Source of the DNA: Candidatus Sumerlaeota bacterium
GTDB lineage: Bacteria; Sumerlaeota; Sumerlaeia; Sumerlaeales; Sumerlaeaceae
Direction: 5' to 3'
DNA: 64,000 nt
NCBI GenBank assembly: GCA_012513815.1
Contig: JAAZBM010000011.1
Location: forward strand, 124,001 to 188,000
Part shown: piece by piece, positions 8,643-17,977 of the stretch
How positions within the stretch are numbered: the first letter of the stretch is position 1
How the letters are laid out: every line of letters begins with the position of its first letter
The notes under the pieces: generated by a model
Database searches by the model: none
Told to the model about the DNA's origin: nothing
Seen by the model: only the letters and a program-made list of their open reading frames with translations
Translations under genes and position numbers: made by a program

Positions 8643-9557
8643 CTACAGGCGGATATTGCGGAATCCTTCGGGGCGATTCTCCATGACGAACATGGCCGGA
8701 GGCAGAGTGATGTTCGTTTCGGCTTCCTCGACGATGACGCCGACTTCGCCTTGGAATGCCGAAATCACGAATCCCGAGGGGACATAGGTGTTTTTGCCGG
8801 CGGTACGATAGCCGGTGTAATCGGCGGTGAAGTAGGTGCGGTTGGGAAGGAAAAGGTTGTCGCGATAGCGCGCGTAGTGCGTGATGAGCAAATCGCTGTC
8901 GCGCAGGATGAAGCGTTCGGCGGAGCGGTCGGGACGCACGATGTCAATGCGGTAGGCGCCGGGGGTATGGCGCAGCCATGTGCGGATATCCGAGCGGGCA
9001 AAGCGGTCGAGCAGTGTGTCCTGAACGCCAATCACGTCGAACAGCATGACGGGCATCATGCCCGCGGTGATGGACGGATTTGCTTCGAGTTGGGCGATTG
9101 TCCCATTGACGGTGGTTTTCTCCGCGAAGTTCTGCGCCTCAAAACGGCCATCCTTAATCAGCACATCCAGCAGAGTTCCGTAGTTTTGCGAGGCGCGCAG
9201 ACGAATATTTTGGCGTGGGCGGTCAAGCCCGCAGAGCACGTCGAACGTTTGCGTTCCCATGCCGGTCAGGGTGCCGGTGTAGACTTTGAACTTTCCCTTG
9301 AGGTTGCGCACAGCTTTGCGTTTTTGCAATTCTCCGGCAATCTGTTGCAACGTGAGGTTCATGCCCGAATAGGTAGGTTTGATGGGCGTCGTGAAAGTCG
9401 TTGGCATAATGCCGGCGGGTAGGCGCCCCGGAAGCTTTTTCAGGTTGGTAAACTTGCATGATGGCATCACAGCCAAACCAATCAGCACCAGTACTATAAT
9501 AAATATGGATTTGTATCTGGCAGAGCCGAACCCCGAGAAAAGTGGTATCCTTATCAT
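8643..9557 (-). CDS. Putative outer-membrane lipoprotein, LolA/LolB-like fold
   Basis: A hydrophobic segment (SIFIIVLVLIGLAVMPSC) ends in a plausible lipobox with Cys at residue 34. The 304-residue protein then has NLTLQQIAGELQKRKAVRNLKGKF, followed by strands typical of LolA/LolB/DUF4292-type proteins that cup lipids. These include TFDVLCGLDRPRQNIRLRAS and RIDIVRPDRSAERFILRD. The assignment is by overall style only. It starts 6 bp after hpt and is followed by rpsF, so it may sit in one operon with both. No clear Shine-Dalgarno sequence precedes it. Confidence 0.6.
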   Translation of the reverse strand: MIRIPLFSGFGSARYKSIFIIVLVLIGLAVMPSCKFTNLKKLPGRLPAGIMPTTFTTPIKPTYSGMNLTLQQIAGELQKRKAVRNLKGKFKVYTGTLTGMGTQTFDVLCGLDRPRQNIRLRASQNYGTLLDVLIKDGRFEAQNFAEKTTVNGTIAQLEANPSITAGMMPVMLFDVIGVQDTLLDRFARSDIRTWLRHTPGAYRIDIVRPDRSAERFILRDSDLLITHYARYRDNLFLPNRTYFTADYTGYRTAGKNTYVPSGFVISAFQGEVGVIVEEAETNITLPPAMFVMENRPEGFRNIRL

Positions 9558-9563
9558 ACTCGG

Positions 9564-10145
9564 TTATAGCTTTTCGATGGCTTCGCGCTTGGGGACTCCC
9601 AAACAGGGCAGTCCGCGATATTGTTCTTTGGCATCCAAGCCATAGCCTACAACAAACTCGTCCGGCAGCTCAAAACCGACGTACTTGCAGTCGATTTTCA
9701 CGCGACGGCCGATGGGTTTGTCAAATAGACAGCAGATATCCAAACTGGCAGGCTCGAGCATTTTGAGCAGATCCATCAGCACCTGCAAAGTCCGTCCGGT
9801 GTCCAAGACATCTTCGACGATAAGCACGTGTTTGTTGCGGATATCGAGGTCAAGTTCTTTGGTAATCTTGACGCAGCTGCTAGCGGTCAGTGACGCACCA
9901 TAACTGGAGGCACCGACGACATCGAAACGAACCGGTATTGTGATGGAACGCAGCAAGTCGGCAAGGAATACGATACCGCCCTTGAGAACACTCACCAAAA
10001 TCAAATCTTTTCCCGCGTAATCCGCAGAGATTTTCGCTCCGAGTTCCATAACCTTTGCGACGATTTCTTCTTCAGTCAGAAGAACCTTATGTAAGTCTTT
10101 GAATTGTTCGTGCTTCTCAGCGTTAAACACAGCAATACTCCTCAT
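9564..10145 (-). CDS. hpt: Hypoxanthine phosphoribosyltransferase
   Basis: A purine-salvage enzyme that makes IMP or GMP from hypoxanthine or guanine and PRPP. The PRPP-binding motif VLIVEDVLDTGRT and the flexible-loop region SSYGASLTAS are present, as are LVSVLKGGIVFLADL and the C-terminal FVVGYGLDAKEQYR. I start it at ATG 10145 (MRSIAVFNAEK), which has AGGTG nine bases upstream. An in-frame ATG at 10169 would add 8 residues but lacks a ribosome site. It is 193 aa, slightly longer than the usual 175-185. Confidence 0.94.
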   Translation of the reverse strand: MRSIAVFNAEKHEQFKDLHKVLLTEEEIVAKVMELGAKISADYAGKDLILVSVLKGGIVFLADLLRSITIPVRFDVVGASSYGASLTASSCVKITKELDLDIRNKHVLIVEDVLDTGRTLQVLMDLLKMLEPASLDICCLFDKPIGRRVKIDCKYVGFELPDEFVVGYGLDAKEQYRGLPCLGVPKREAIEKL

Positions 10146-10224
10146 TTTGGATTTCACCTGTAAGTACATTGCAATCGTTTTTCTATATGCAGTTTTGTTT
10201 GTGACACAATGAAGAAACTAACAC

Positions 10225-11196
10225 TTACGAGATGTGGTGCAACCTATCCTCCCGGAGCGCCACATGGTCAATCCATGCAGACGCCGCCGTCTCGCGCCGA
10301 TAACGCTGCAGCCGCAATAGCGACAACACCGGCACACAGTACCATAAATAGGATTCGCGCCAAAAACCGAACGCGAAACCGCCATGCAAGCGGCGCAGCA
10401 TGCGGCGCCCACCGGGGGTGAATCCCTGCCGCATGGAGGCGCGTAGATACCCCCAAAAACCCCATGTCAGAACGCGATGCCGTTGCGTCACGACTTCGAC
10501 ATAGAGCTGGTGCTGCCATGTGTCGTAAGTGCGGGGGCGTCCCTCGTCGCTGAGGTGGTGAACCGCCTTTATCGCGGGAACGACCTCGAATTCCATCCCG
10601 GTTTTGCGGCGGATGCGGTCGCATAAATCGAAGTCCTCGAAACCGAAGGGATAGGCCGGGTCGAATCCGCCGGAATCGCATACGGGACGCGCCCGCCAAA
10701 CCGATACGCATGTGGATAGGAAGTCCGGATTCGCGCTGTCGGTCAAGCAACGTCCATAATCCAGATAGTAGTCCTTATCCGCATAGGCCCCAAGTAGCCA
10801 CAACTCCGTGCAAGCCGAATCCTTATAGATTGCCGGCGCCACAGCTACAACAGCCGGATTGTCCTCAAGGCGGCGCACCAGCGCCGTCAACGTGTCGGGG
10901 GCAAGCAGCTCCGCATCGGAATCGAGGAAGGCCACATATTCCGTGTCGCGGGACAAGGCCAGACCAATATTTCGGGCGGCCGCGGCGCCCTCGTTGCGTG
11001 GGCAAGCATAATAGGTCAGCGGAGTCGGCCATGTCGACAACATCTGCTCCGTGCCGTCTGTCGAACCGTTGTCAACCACCACAACACGCAGATTCGGGTA
11101 ATCCTGTCGACCGAGACTCTCGAGCAGAACGCGCAAATCCGCGCAGCGATTCCAACTGACAATGATAGCCGTAAGTTCAGGGGTAACCGTATCCAT
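10225..11196 (-). CDS. Family 2 glycosyltransferase, rhamnosyltransferase-like
   Basis: The GT-A fold is clear. TAIIVSWNRCADLRVLLESL opens it, VVVDNGSTDGTEQ binds the nucleotide sugar, and AFLDSDAEL gives the metal-binding DxD. GFEDFDLCDRIRR matches the ED motif of the inverting GT2 base. The C-terminal third has aromatic hydrophobic stretches (FAFGFWRESYLWYCVPVLSLL) that may touch the membrane. It lies 3 bp after a radical SAM/SPASM gene on the same strand, so the two are almost certainly co-transcribed. The acceptor and donor are unknown. Confidence 0.85.
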   Translation of the reverse strand: MDTVTPELTAIIVSWNRCADLRVLLESLGRQDYPNLRVVVVDNGSTDGTEQMLSTWPTPLTYYACPRNEGAAAARNIGLALSRDTEYVAFLDSDAELLAPDTLTALVRRLEDNPAVVAVAPAIYKDSACTELWLLGAYADKDYYLDYGRCLTDSANPDFLSTCVSVWRARPVCDSGGFDPAYPFGFEDFDLCDRIRRKTGMEFEVVPAIKAVHHLSDEGRPRTYDTWQHQLYVEVVTQRHRVLTWGFWGYLRASMRQGFTPGGRRMLRRLHGGFAFGFWRESYLWYCVPVLSLLRLQRYRRETAASAWIDHVALREDRLHHIS

Positions 11197-11199
11197 CCG

Positions 11200-12390
11200 C
11201 TACAGTTCCTTCACAATGGTCATCAGCCCCGAGGGCGAGAGGGCAATATTGCGCGACAGATAGCAGCCGTGTGTGCAGCGGCAACGCCGTGCCGCCTGAC
11301 GACACTTATCCGCGGCAGAGGAATGCCATGCCGCCGCGAAATCATAGGCGAAGTCATCGCGCAAGTTGCCAAAGGGTTTCATAAATTCGCAACAAGCAAT
11401 GTCTCCATTCGGGTAGAGGACACCCGTGGTGCGCCCGGCCGAGACGCAAGGTGGAACGCCGTGGAAATCCCCTTGCAGCATACGCGCCGTCAGAACATTC
11501 GTCGTGAAAAACTCGAAGTTTGCCCGCGAACCGGCCTGCCGATTCAACTCACGCAAAAGGTCAACGATACCGCTGAGTTCATCGCGTGGCGGCAATGAAT
11601 GGGTACTCGGATTGAAGTCCGCGCGCATCTCGCGAGGCAGCCCCCAAACACTGGTGTTCGTGCCACGCACAAACTCAAACCCCTGACGCACTTGCAATTG
11701 CTGGCTCACATAGGCCGCCAGTTCCTTCAGTTCATGCTTGTTGCTGTCGGTGATGACGGTAACGACGCCCACATCAATGCGGCCGAGATTTGCGTCACGC
11801 AAACGTGCCAACCGCTTGATGGAATCATTGACGTTGGTCCAAGCGCCGGGGACGCCACGTGTGTCATTGTGTGTCGCCTCGAAGCCATCCAACGAAAACA
11901 GCACATCCAGTACCGGGCGTGGGCCGCCGAAGTCCTTGTCGCCAAGTTCCAACCACCGGAGCGCGAAATCCTCGACAGCCTGCGGGCGCAAACCATTGCT
12001 AATCACCGTCAGAACCTTGGGTTTGGCGGCCTTGCACAGGGCGAATGCGATGTCGTTGATGTCCGGAGACAGCAAGGCTTCGCCGCCTGTCAATGTCAGA
12101 TGCTCAAGTTCGGGCAGCGTCGCCGCCAACCGTTCCCAATCCGCCAACGACCATTCGCCCGACGTGTCGCCAAGTTCGTCAATATAGAAACAATGTTTGC
12201 AGCGGGCATTGCAGCGGTTGGTCACAAAGACAAACAATTCGTCCGGAAACGTCTTTCCGCCGATGGCCGTCTTCCACTTGTGGCGAACGATTCGCGGCAG
12301 GTAGTGTGGCAAGGCATAATCAGCCACAAATCTCGCCTTGAGGCGTGTGGCACTGCTCAGATGACTTGCGATTCTCGAACGGAAACTCAT
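11200..12390 (-). CDS. Radical SAM / SPASM domain protein
   Basis: CNARCKHC at residues about 59-66 is the CxxxCxxC that holds the SAM-binding [4Fe-4S] cluster. LTLTGGEALL is the GGE motif. The C-terminal part (CVSAGRTTG, DIACCEFM, CRQAARRCRCTHGC) has the Cys pattern of a SPASM domain holding auxiliary clusters. Such proteins modify peptides, sugars or lipids, and many sit in polysaccharide loci. The neighbouring glycosyltransferase favours a glycan or lipid substrate. I found no small precursor-peptide frame nearby, which argues against a RiPP system. Confidence 0.85.
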   Translation of the reverse strand: MSFRSRIASHLSSATRLKARFVADYALPHYLPRIVRHKWKTAIGGKTFPDELFVFVTNRCNARCKHCFYIDELGDTSGEWSLADWERLAATLPELEHLTLTGGEALLSPDINDIAFALCKAAKPKVLTVISNGLRPQAVEDFALRWLELGDKDFGGPRPVLDVLFSLDGFEATHNDTRGVPGAWTNVNDSIKRLARLRDANLGRIDVGVVTVITDSNKHELKELAAYVSQQLQVRQGFEFVRGTNTSVWGLPREMRADFNPSTHSLPPRDELSGIVDLLRELNRQAGSRANFEFFTTNVLTARMLQGDFHGVPPCVSAGRTTGVLYPNGDIACCEFMKPFGNLRDDFAYDFAAAWHSSAADKCRQAARRCRCTHGCYLSRNIALSPSGLMTIVKEL

Positions 12391-12478
12391 GTCTATTAAC
12401 TACATTCATCACGGCCGAGCATTGACAAACGAATAGCGTATGAATGAAGCCGCCACCTGTTTTTAGCACATATTTGTT

Positions 12479-15400
12479 ATGAATGAATTGATAACCGCTA
12501 TCCATTCCTTGCTTTCACAAGCCGAACCCTGTCAACAGCTCTCCTCCGCTATTGCCGAATCGCTTGGGCATTTTCGGCGCATCGGGGTCAAGGGGCTTCG
12601 TTCCTCATCTTTACCTGCGGTTATCTCTTGGTTCACGGCGCAGGCCCAACCCGCCCCCTCTATGGTCTTTGTCATCACAGGCAATCACATGCGCGCAAGC
12701 GAAATTGTTGACGACTTGGAGTTCTTTAGTCCTCATGGTCAACGTCCATACTACTGGTCGCTGCCCGAGGTTTTGCCCTACGATAACGATGATGCCATTC
12801 TTGACGACCAAATCAATCATCTGGAATTGCTGGACATTCTCGCACGCCTCAAAAACGGAGAGAAGTTTGATGCTCCCGTTGTCGCGGTCACCTGCGTCGA
12901 GGCCATGATGTGGCGCGTGCCATCGCACGAAAACACCGAACGTGCCCGTATCGTTATTCATTGGGGTGAGGAATTCGTCCCCGAGACCTTTGCCGCACAG
13001 GCCGACAAACTCGGCTATCAGCGTGTGAGCACGGTCGAAGTTCGCGGCGAGTACGCCATCAGAGGTGGCATCGTCGACATTTTTCCTGTCACCGCGGAAA
13101 GCCCCATTCGTATTGATTTGTTCGGTAATGAAATCGAGAGCATGCGGCACTTCGATGTCAACACGCAGCGCACCAACAAGGATGCGGACGAACTGGAGGA
13201 AGTGCAGATTCTACCGGCAAGCGAGCGTGTCGCTTTTGGCGATTTGGCCGAGGGTGCCGCTCATTTGGAACCACTGCCATGCATCCCCGATTTGCTGCCG
13301 CCGGACGCGCTTGTCGTGCTCGACAGCACCGAAACATGGATGCTCCACGAGGAACGATTCAAGTCGGTCGTGAAGCATCGGTACGAGGAACACGGCGAAG
13401 GCAAGGCGAGCCCGGAGGTACTGTTCGCGGGACTCAAAGAACTGGAAAAAGCGCTCTCGCATCACACGCAGATTCACCACTCGCTCATCTTGGAAAGCGC
13501 AGTTGGACGCACAATCACTTTCGATACAGAATCGTTCGAGACGGTCAAACCTGACTTTTTGTGGTATTCGACTCGATTCATGGAGGAGTTGAAGAGCAAC
13601 CGCAATGTGCTGGCCGTCTGCGATAACGACGGACAGGCCAAACGCCTTGCGCAACTGCTGACGGAGAACGAAATCCCCACCGAAGTTTGCATTCCGGAAG
13701 TCTCGAAGTTTTCCAAGCTGCCCGTTCCATTAGTTCCCAACACAGGAAAGTTCGGTTGCGTCGTCGTCACCGTTGGCGACATGAACAACGGGTTTAGGTT
13801 GCAAAGCGCGCAACTGATGATGGTAACGGACCGCGAGATTTTCGGGCGGTACAAGCATAGACATCTCGTCCGCAAAACGACCTCGAAGACAACGACCATC
13901 TCTGACCCGAGAGAAATCAAACCAGGGGATTATGTGGTACACATCGACCACGGAATCGCGATTTTTAGCGGCATCCGCACCATCGAGTACAACGGGAAAA
14001 CGCTTGATGTCATCGAATTGGAATATGCCGATCACGTCACGCTCAAAGTCCCCATCGAGAAAATCAATCTTATTCACAAGTATTCGGCCGGTGAAAACGA
14101 GACGCCCAAACTGGATTACCTCGGCAGTAAACGCTGGTCTATCCGCAGACGCAAGGGTCAGGAGGAGATTGAGCGCTACGCTCGGGAATTGGCGGAGCTT
14201 TACGCGCGCCGTTCGATGACGCCTGGAACCGCAAGCAAGCCGGACAACGATGCTCAACGCGCTTTCGAGGATTCGTTTCTGTATAACGAAACCGCCGACC
14301 AGTTGCGCGCCATCGAGGATGTCAAACGAGATATGATGTCGAAGCATTCGATGGACAGGCTCATCGTGGGCGATGTCGGCTACGGCAAAACGGAGGTCGC
14401 TATTCGCGCGGCGTTCAAGGCGATTCAGGATGGTAAACAAGTCGCGCTGCTCTGCCCCACGACCGTCCTGTGCCAGCAGCACTACCATAACTTCCGCGAA
14501 CGCTTCGCCAGTTATCCGATTCGGATTGAGATGATTTCGCGATTCAAGACAGCGACGGAAATCCGCAAACTAAAGAAGTATATCGCCGCCGGAGAAGTTC
14601 AGATGGTAGTGGGCACACACGCCGTTCTCTCCAAGTCGATGATTTTTAAAGATTTGGGACTGCTCATTGTTGACGAAGAACACCGCTTTGGCGTCGCGCA
14701 AAAGGAGCGACTGCGCGAACTGCGACGCGGCACGGACTGTCTCACGCTGACGGCCACCCCCATCCCCCGCACGCTGTACATGTCACTGTCGGGAGTGCGC
14801 GATATGTCACTCATCAACACTCCGCCTGCCGATCGTCATCCAATTCGCACCCGCGTCGTCCACTGGGATCGAGATGTCATCGAGGAAGCAATTCTGCGCG
14901 AACTCAACCGCGGCGGGCAAGTGTTCTATATTCACAATCGCGTTCAGACTATTTACGAGGCCGCGAAACGCATCAAGGAAATCGTCCCACAGGCACGTAT
15001 TGTCGTCGGGCACGGCCAGATGAACGAGGAAGAACTCGAGAATGTCATGTTGGAATTTGTCGATGGCAAATACGACATTCTTGTTTCGACCACAATTATC
15101 GAGAGCGGCATGGATATCCCCAATGTCAACACGATTATCATGGACAGAGCGGATATGTTTGGACTGGCGCAGATTTATCAGTTGCGTGGACGTGTCGGAC
15201 GCCAATCACGCCAAGCCTATGCCTATCTGCTGTTGCCGAACGAGCGAAACATCACCGAACAGGCCGTTCAGCGAATCAATGCGATTCAGGAGTTTTCTGG
15301 ATTGGGAGCCGGGTTTAATCTGGCCATGCGGGATATGGAGATTCGCGGAGTCGGAAACCTGCTCGGCAAGGAACAACACGGCACCGTCTGTGATATTGGC

Positions 15401-16003
15401 TTTGAGTTATACTGTCATTTGCTCGAAGAAGCCATCGAACGCATCAAGGCTCAGGTGCATGCAAATGGCGACGGAAAAACTGACACGCGCCCCATGTTGC
15501 CCAACGATGTCGAAATCAGGTGGCAGGTAAGCGCCGCAATTCCGGCGGATTATGTTCCCGAGGAAACGCAGCGCATCTCGCTCTACAAGCGCATCGCCGA
15601 CGCGCGTAAACTCGCCGACTTGCAAGACATCGCGGAGGAAATCGCGGACCGTTTTGGACGAAAGGAAGTGCGCGACAGCAGCAAAGCCACTGTCAAACGG
15701 GATTTGCCGGATAATGTGGATAACCTGCTCAACATCGCGAGAATCAGAATCATGGCGGCACGGGTTGGAATTGTGCGAGTCGTACTTGAAGCAAACGGAT
15801 TCAAGATTATCGCGCGCGCGCCAATCGCACCGCTAGCGAATTGCGCGACGAAAATCCCACGTAAAAACGATGAGCTACAAATCTATTGCGATGACCCATA
15901 CTCACTGCAATTCGCGTTCAAGGACTGGGAACGACGCAAGAAACTGGTGACATGCGTCACGATTTTCAAGCAGCTTATTGTCAACAGCAAAAAGGCCCGA
16001 TGA
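12479..16003 (+). CDS. mfd: Transcription-repair coupling factor
   Basis: At 1,174 aa it has full family length and order. The UvrB-like N-terminal region contains VEVRGEYAIRGGIVDIFP near residue 195. The RNA-polymerase-interacting CarD-like domain starts at KPGDYVVHIDHGIAIFSG near 480. The RecG-like translocase has Walker A GDVGYGKTEVA near 630, DEEHRFGV near 728, LTATPIPRTL, and motif VI QLRGRVGRQSRQA near 900. A C-terminal TRCF domain follows. It removes RNA polymerase stalled at lesions and recruits UvrA. No Shine-Dalgarno sequence is visible before the ATG at 12479. It diverges from the radical SAM gene across 88 bp. Confidence 0.97.
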   Translation: MNELITAIHSLLSQAEPCQQLSSAIAESLGHFRRIGVKGLRSSSLPAVISWFTAQAQPAPSMVFVITGNHMRASEIVDDLEFFSPHGQRPYYWSLPEVLPYDNDDAILDDQINHLELLDILARLKNGEKFDAPVVAVTCVEAMMWRVPSHENTERARIVIHWGEEFVPETFAAQADKLGYQRVSTVEVRGEYAIRGGIVDIFPVTAESPIRIDLFGNEIESMRHFDVNTQRTNKDADELEEVQILPASERVAFGDLAEGAAHLEPLPCIPDLLPPDALVVLDSTETWMLHEERFKSVVKHRYEEHGEGKASPEVLFAGLKELEKALSHHTQIHHSLILESAVGRTITFDTESFETVKPDFLWYSTRFMEELKSNRNVLAVCDNDGQAKRLAQLLTENEIPTEVCIPEVSKFSKLPVPLVPNTGKFGCVVVTVGDMNNGFRLQSAQLMMVTDREIFGRYKHRHLVRKTTSKTTTISDPREIKPGDYVVHIDHGIAIFSGIRTIEYNGKTLDVIELEYADHVTLKVPIEKINLIHKYSAGENETPKLDYLGSKRWSIRRRKGQEEIERYARELAELYARRSMTPGTASKPDNDAQRAFEDSFLYNETADQLRAIEDVKRDMMSKHSMDRLIVGDVGYGKTEVAIRAAFKAIQDGKQVALLCPTTVLCQQHYHNFRERFASYPIRIEMISRFKTATEIRKLKKYIAAGEVQMVVGTHAVLSKSMIFKDLGLLIVDEEHRFGVAQKERLRELRRGTDCLTLTATPIPRTLYMSLSGVRDMSLINTPPADRHPIRTRVVHWDRDVIEEAILRELNRGGQVFYIHNRVQTIYEAAKRIKEIVPQARIVVGHGQMNEEELENVMLEFVDGKYDILVSTTIIESGMDIPNVNTIIMDRADMFGLAQIYQLRGRVGRQSRQAYAYLLLPNERNITEQAVQRINAIQEFSGLGAGFNLAMRDMEIRGVGNLLGKEQHGTVCDIGFELYCHLLEEAIERIKAQVHANGDGKTDTRPMLPNDVEIRWQVSAAIPADYVPEETQRISLYKRIADARKLADLQDIAEEIADRFGRKEVRDSSKATVKRDLPDNVDNLLNIARIRIMAARVGIVRVVLEANGFKIIARAPIAPLANCATKIPRKNDELQIYCDDPYSLQFAFKDWERRKKLVTCVTIFKQLIVNSKKAR

Positions 16004-16059
16004 ACGGGCAACGCTAGTTCTCTGTATTAGTATATTAATATTTATTGCGAGGCAGAACT

Positions 16060-17421
16060 ATGCGCGGCTCACTATCCAAATCGATTTTGCACCGGACAAT
16101 TCTCTGTTTTCTGTTGTCCCTGACAGCCGCCATCGCGTCGGCACAAGGCAGCGAGTTGAGTGTCGCTCAAACACTCGAAACGCAAGGCATTTGGGCAACG
16201 CTCGGGCTTGTTTATATCGGCGGACTTCTGGTCAGCCTCACCCCGTGCGTCTATCCGATGATTCCCATCACCCTCGGCATTATCGGGGCACGCAATGCCG
16301 GTCAAAAACCACTGATTGGGCTGATTCGCTCGCTCACTTTTGTTCTGGGTATTGTGCTGATTTACGCGGTACTCGGACTCATTGCAGTCAAGACCGGACG
16401 CCAAGTATCATTCGCGTTTCAAAACCCATGGGTCATTGGCACCATCGCCTTGTTTTTCGCGGCAATGGGAGCGAGCATGCTCGACCTGTTCACTATTCAG
16501 ATGCCTGTTTCCGTTGCAAGCAAACTTCAGAATGTGGCGACCTCACACGCGGGCGGATTGACGGGAGCGTTCCTCCTTGGATGCGTCACCGGCATTGTCG
16601 CCTCGCCATGCGGTAGTCCTGTGCTGGCGGGCGTCATCGCGGTGGCAGCCGCCGCAAACAATACCGCGTTGGGCGTTCTGCTCCTCGCGTTTTACGCACT
16701 CGGAATCGGCACACTTTTCATCTTTCTCGGAACGTTCCCAGCGTTGCTCGGGCGCTTGCCCAAGTCGGGCGCATGGATGAACGACATCAAAAAAGGATTG
16801 GGAGTCCTGCTGATTGCCGTCGGTCTCTACTTGCTCCGGGATGCCGTGCCAAGCACCGCTTATCCCACGATACTGCTCATCGGAAGTCTTCTTCTTGTTT
16901 GGCTCTGCATTCATTTCGCGATCAAAGCCGCAGGAGCAAAAGGGACCACACGATTCTGGACAGCTTATGCCCTACTCTGTGTCCTTTGCTGCACATGGGG
17001 ATATGGCAAAATACTCGCGCCACAAACAGCGACTGCACCCACTGACACGACACATGCCCAGACGCCAACCGCTGAACTTGTCTGGTTGACAGACCTCGCA
17101 GAGGCCAAGAAGATGGCCGCCGAACAGGGCAAAAACATTATGATTGACTTTGGAGCAGAGTGGTGTGCCGCTTGCAAAAAGTTGGAGAAGGAAACCTTCA
17201 CGGACAGTCGAGTCGCCGCAGAGCTGAGCAAACTCGTTTTGGTGAGGGTCGATTGCACCGAAGAAACTGACGCGAACATGGCACTACAACAGGAGTTCGG
17301 GGCGCTGTCTCTGCCCACGATTGTGTTCCTCAACGCCGACGGAACACGTCGTGACGACCTCTCGCTGTTTCAATTCGAGAAGCCGGACGCATTCCTCGAC
17401 AGGCTCGCTAAACTCAAGTAA
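16060..17421 (+). CDS. DsbD-like thiol:disulfide interchange protein lacking the N-terminal domain
   Basis: A signal peptide (CFLLSLTAAIASAQ) is followed directly by the CcdA/DsbD membrane domain. Its paired cysteines are SLTPCVYPM and ASPCGSPV, and there are about eight hydrophobic segments. A C-terminal thioredoxin domain follows with WCAACKKLE near residue 375. The periplasmic N-terminal domain of classical DsbD is missing. The protein moves reducing power from cytoplasmic thioredoxin to the periplasm. I start it at ATG 16060, with GAGG seven bases upstream, rather than an earlier TTG at 16045. It is 453 aa. Confidence 0.9.
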   Translation: MRGSLSKSILHRTILCFLLSLTAAIASAQGSELSVAQTLETQGIWATLGLVYIGGLLVSLTPCVYPMIPITLGIIGARNAGQKPLIGLIRSLTFVLGIVLIYAVLGLIAVKTGRQVSFAFQNPWVIGTIALFFAAMGASMLDLFTIQMPVSVASKLQNVATSHAGGLTGAFLLGCVTGIVASPCGSPVLAGVIAVAAAANNTALGVLLLAFYALGIGTLFIFLGTFPALLGRLPKSGAWMNDIKKGLGVLLIAVGLYLLRDAVPSTAYPTILLIGSLLLVWLCIHFAIKAAGAKGTTRFWTAYALLCVLCCTWGYGKILAPQTATAPTDTTHAQTPTAELVWLTDLAEAKKMAAEQGKNIMIDFGAEWCAACKKLEKETFTDSRVAAELSKLVLVRVDCTEETDANMALQQEFGALSLPTIVFLNADGTRRDDLSLFQFEKPDAFLDRLAKLK

Positions 17422-17530
17422 TGATTCTGACACATCGGTCAAGATTAGGTAAAACAAAATTATCCAATCATGTTATGTGTGTATCGATAGTAGCTTTGCT
17501 AATATATTACGTATAACCGGAGAAAGAACA

Positions 17531-17878
17531 ATGCCTCAATGCAAGCAATGTGGTGCCCAAAATATTGATGGAATTGCTAATTGTGAATATTGTGGCTCAC
17601 CTTTAGCCCCACCCAAACCTGTATTTGTCGAACAAAATCAAATGACGCAAACCGTAGCAACTTTTCCCGAACAGAAATCGAGACTGGTTGCAGCGCTTTT
17701 ACAGTTTTTTCTACCTTTCGGGATTGGGCGTTTCTACCTTGGCTATGTAGGAATCGGTGTCTGTCAGTTGCTTACAGCTTCGATATATATCGGATTGCTT
17801 TGGTCATGGGCTGATGGAGTCTACATCATATCCGGAAATCTCAAAACAGACGCTCAAGGACGTCCACTCAAAGACTAA
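17531..17878 (+). CDS. TM2-domain membrane protein with N-terminal zinc ribbon
   Basis: The first residues, CKQCGAQN and CEYCGSPL, form a four-Cys zinc ribbon. After a linker, SRLVAALLQFFLPFGIGRFYLGY and QLLTASIYIGLLWSWADGVYI form the two-helix TM2 domain with its typical G.HRFYLG-like turn. It is 115 aa. Start ATG 17531 has GGAGAAAG about six bases upstream. TM2 proteins are widespread and their role is unknown. It lies alone between dsbD and gatA. Confidence 0.85.
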   Translation: MPQCKQCGAQNIDGIANCEYCGSPLAPPKPVFVEQNQMTQTVATFPEQKSRLVAALLQFFLPFGIGRFYLGYVGIGVCQLLTASIYIGLLWSWADGVYIISGNLKTDAQGRPLKD

Positions 17879-17977
17879 CGAAGCAGAGCCTGTCTATCAT
17901 CGTGTAATTTTCCTTGTAGCATATCGCGTTTCAACTGTAACATAAGTAACAGCTATTTATATTGAAGAGTTGAATAC

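Noticed and set aside
9624-9645. TTGGCATCCAAGCC as a -24/-12 promoter
   Set aside because: The GG-to-GC distance is wrong and it lies inside hpt coding sequence.
12320-12505. 61-codon minus-strand frame upstream of the radical SAM gene, a possible RiPP precursor
   Set aside because: It overlaps the mfd start on the other strand, has no core-like Cys/Gly/Thr repeats, and runs into the radical SAM gene out of frame.
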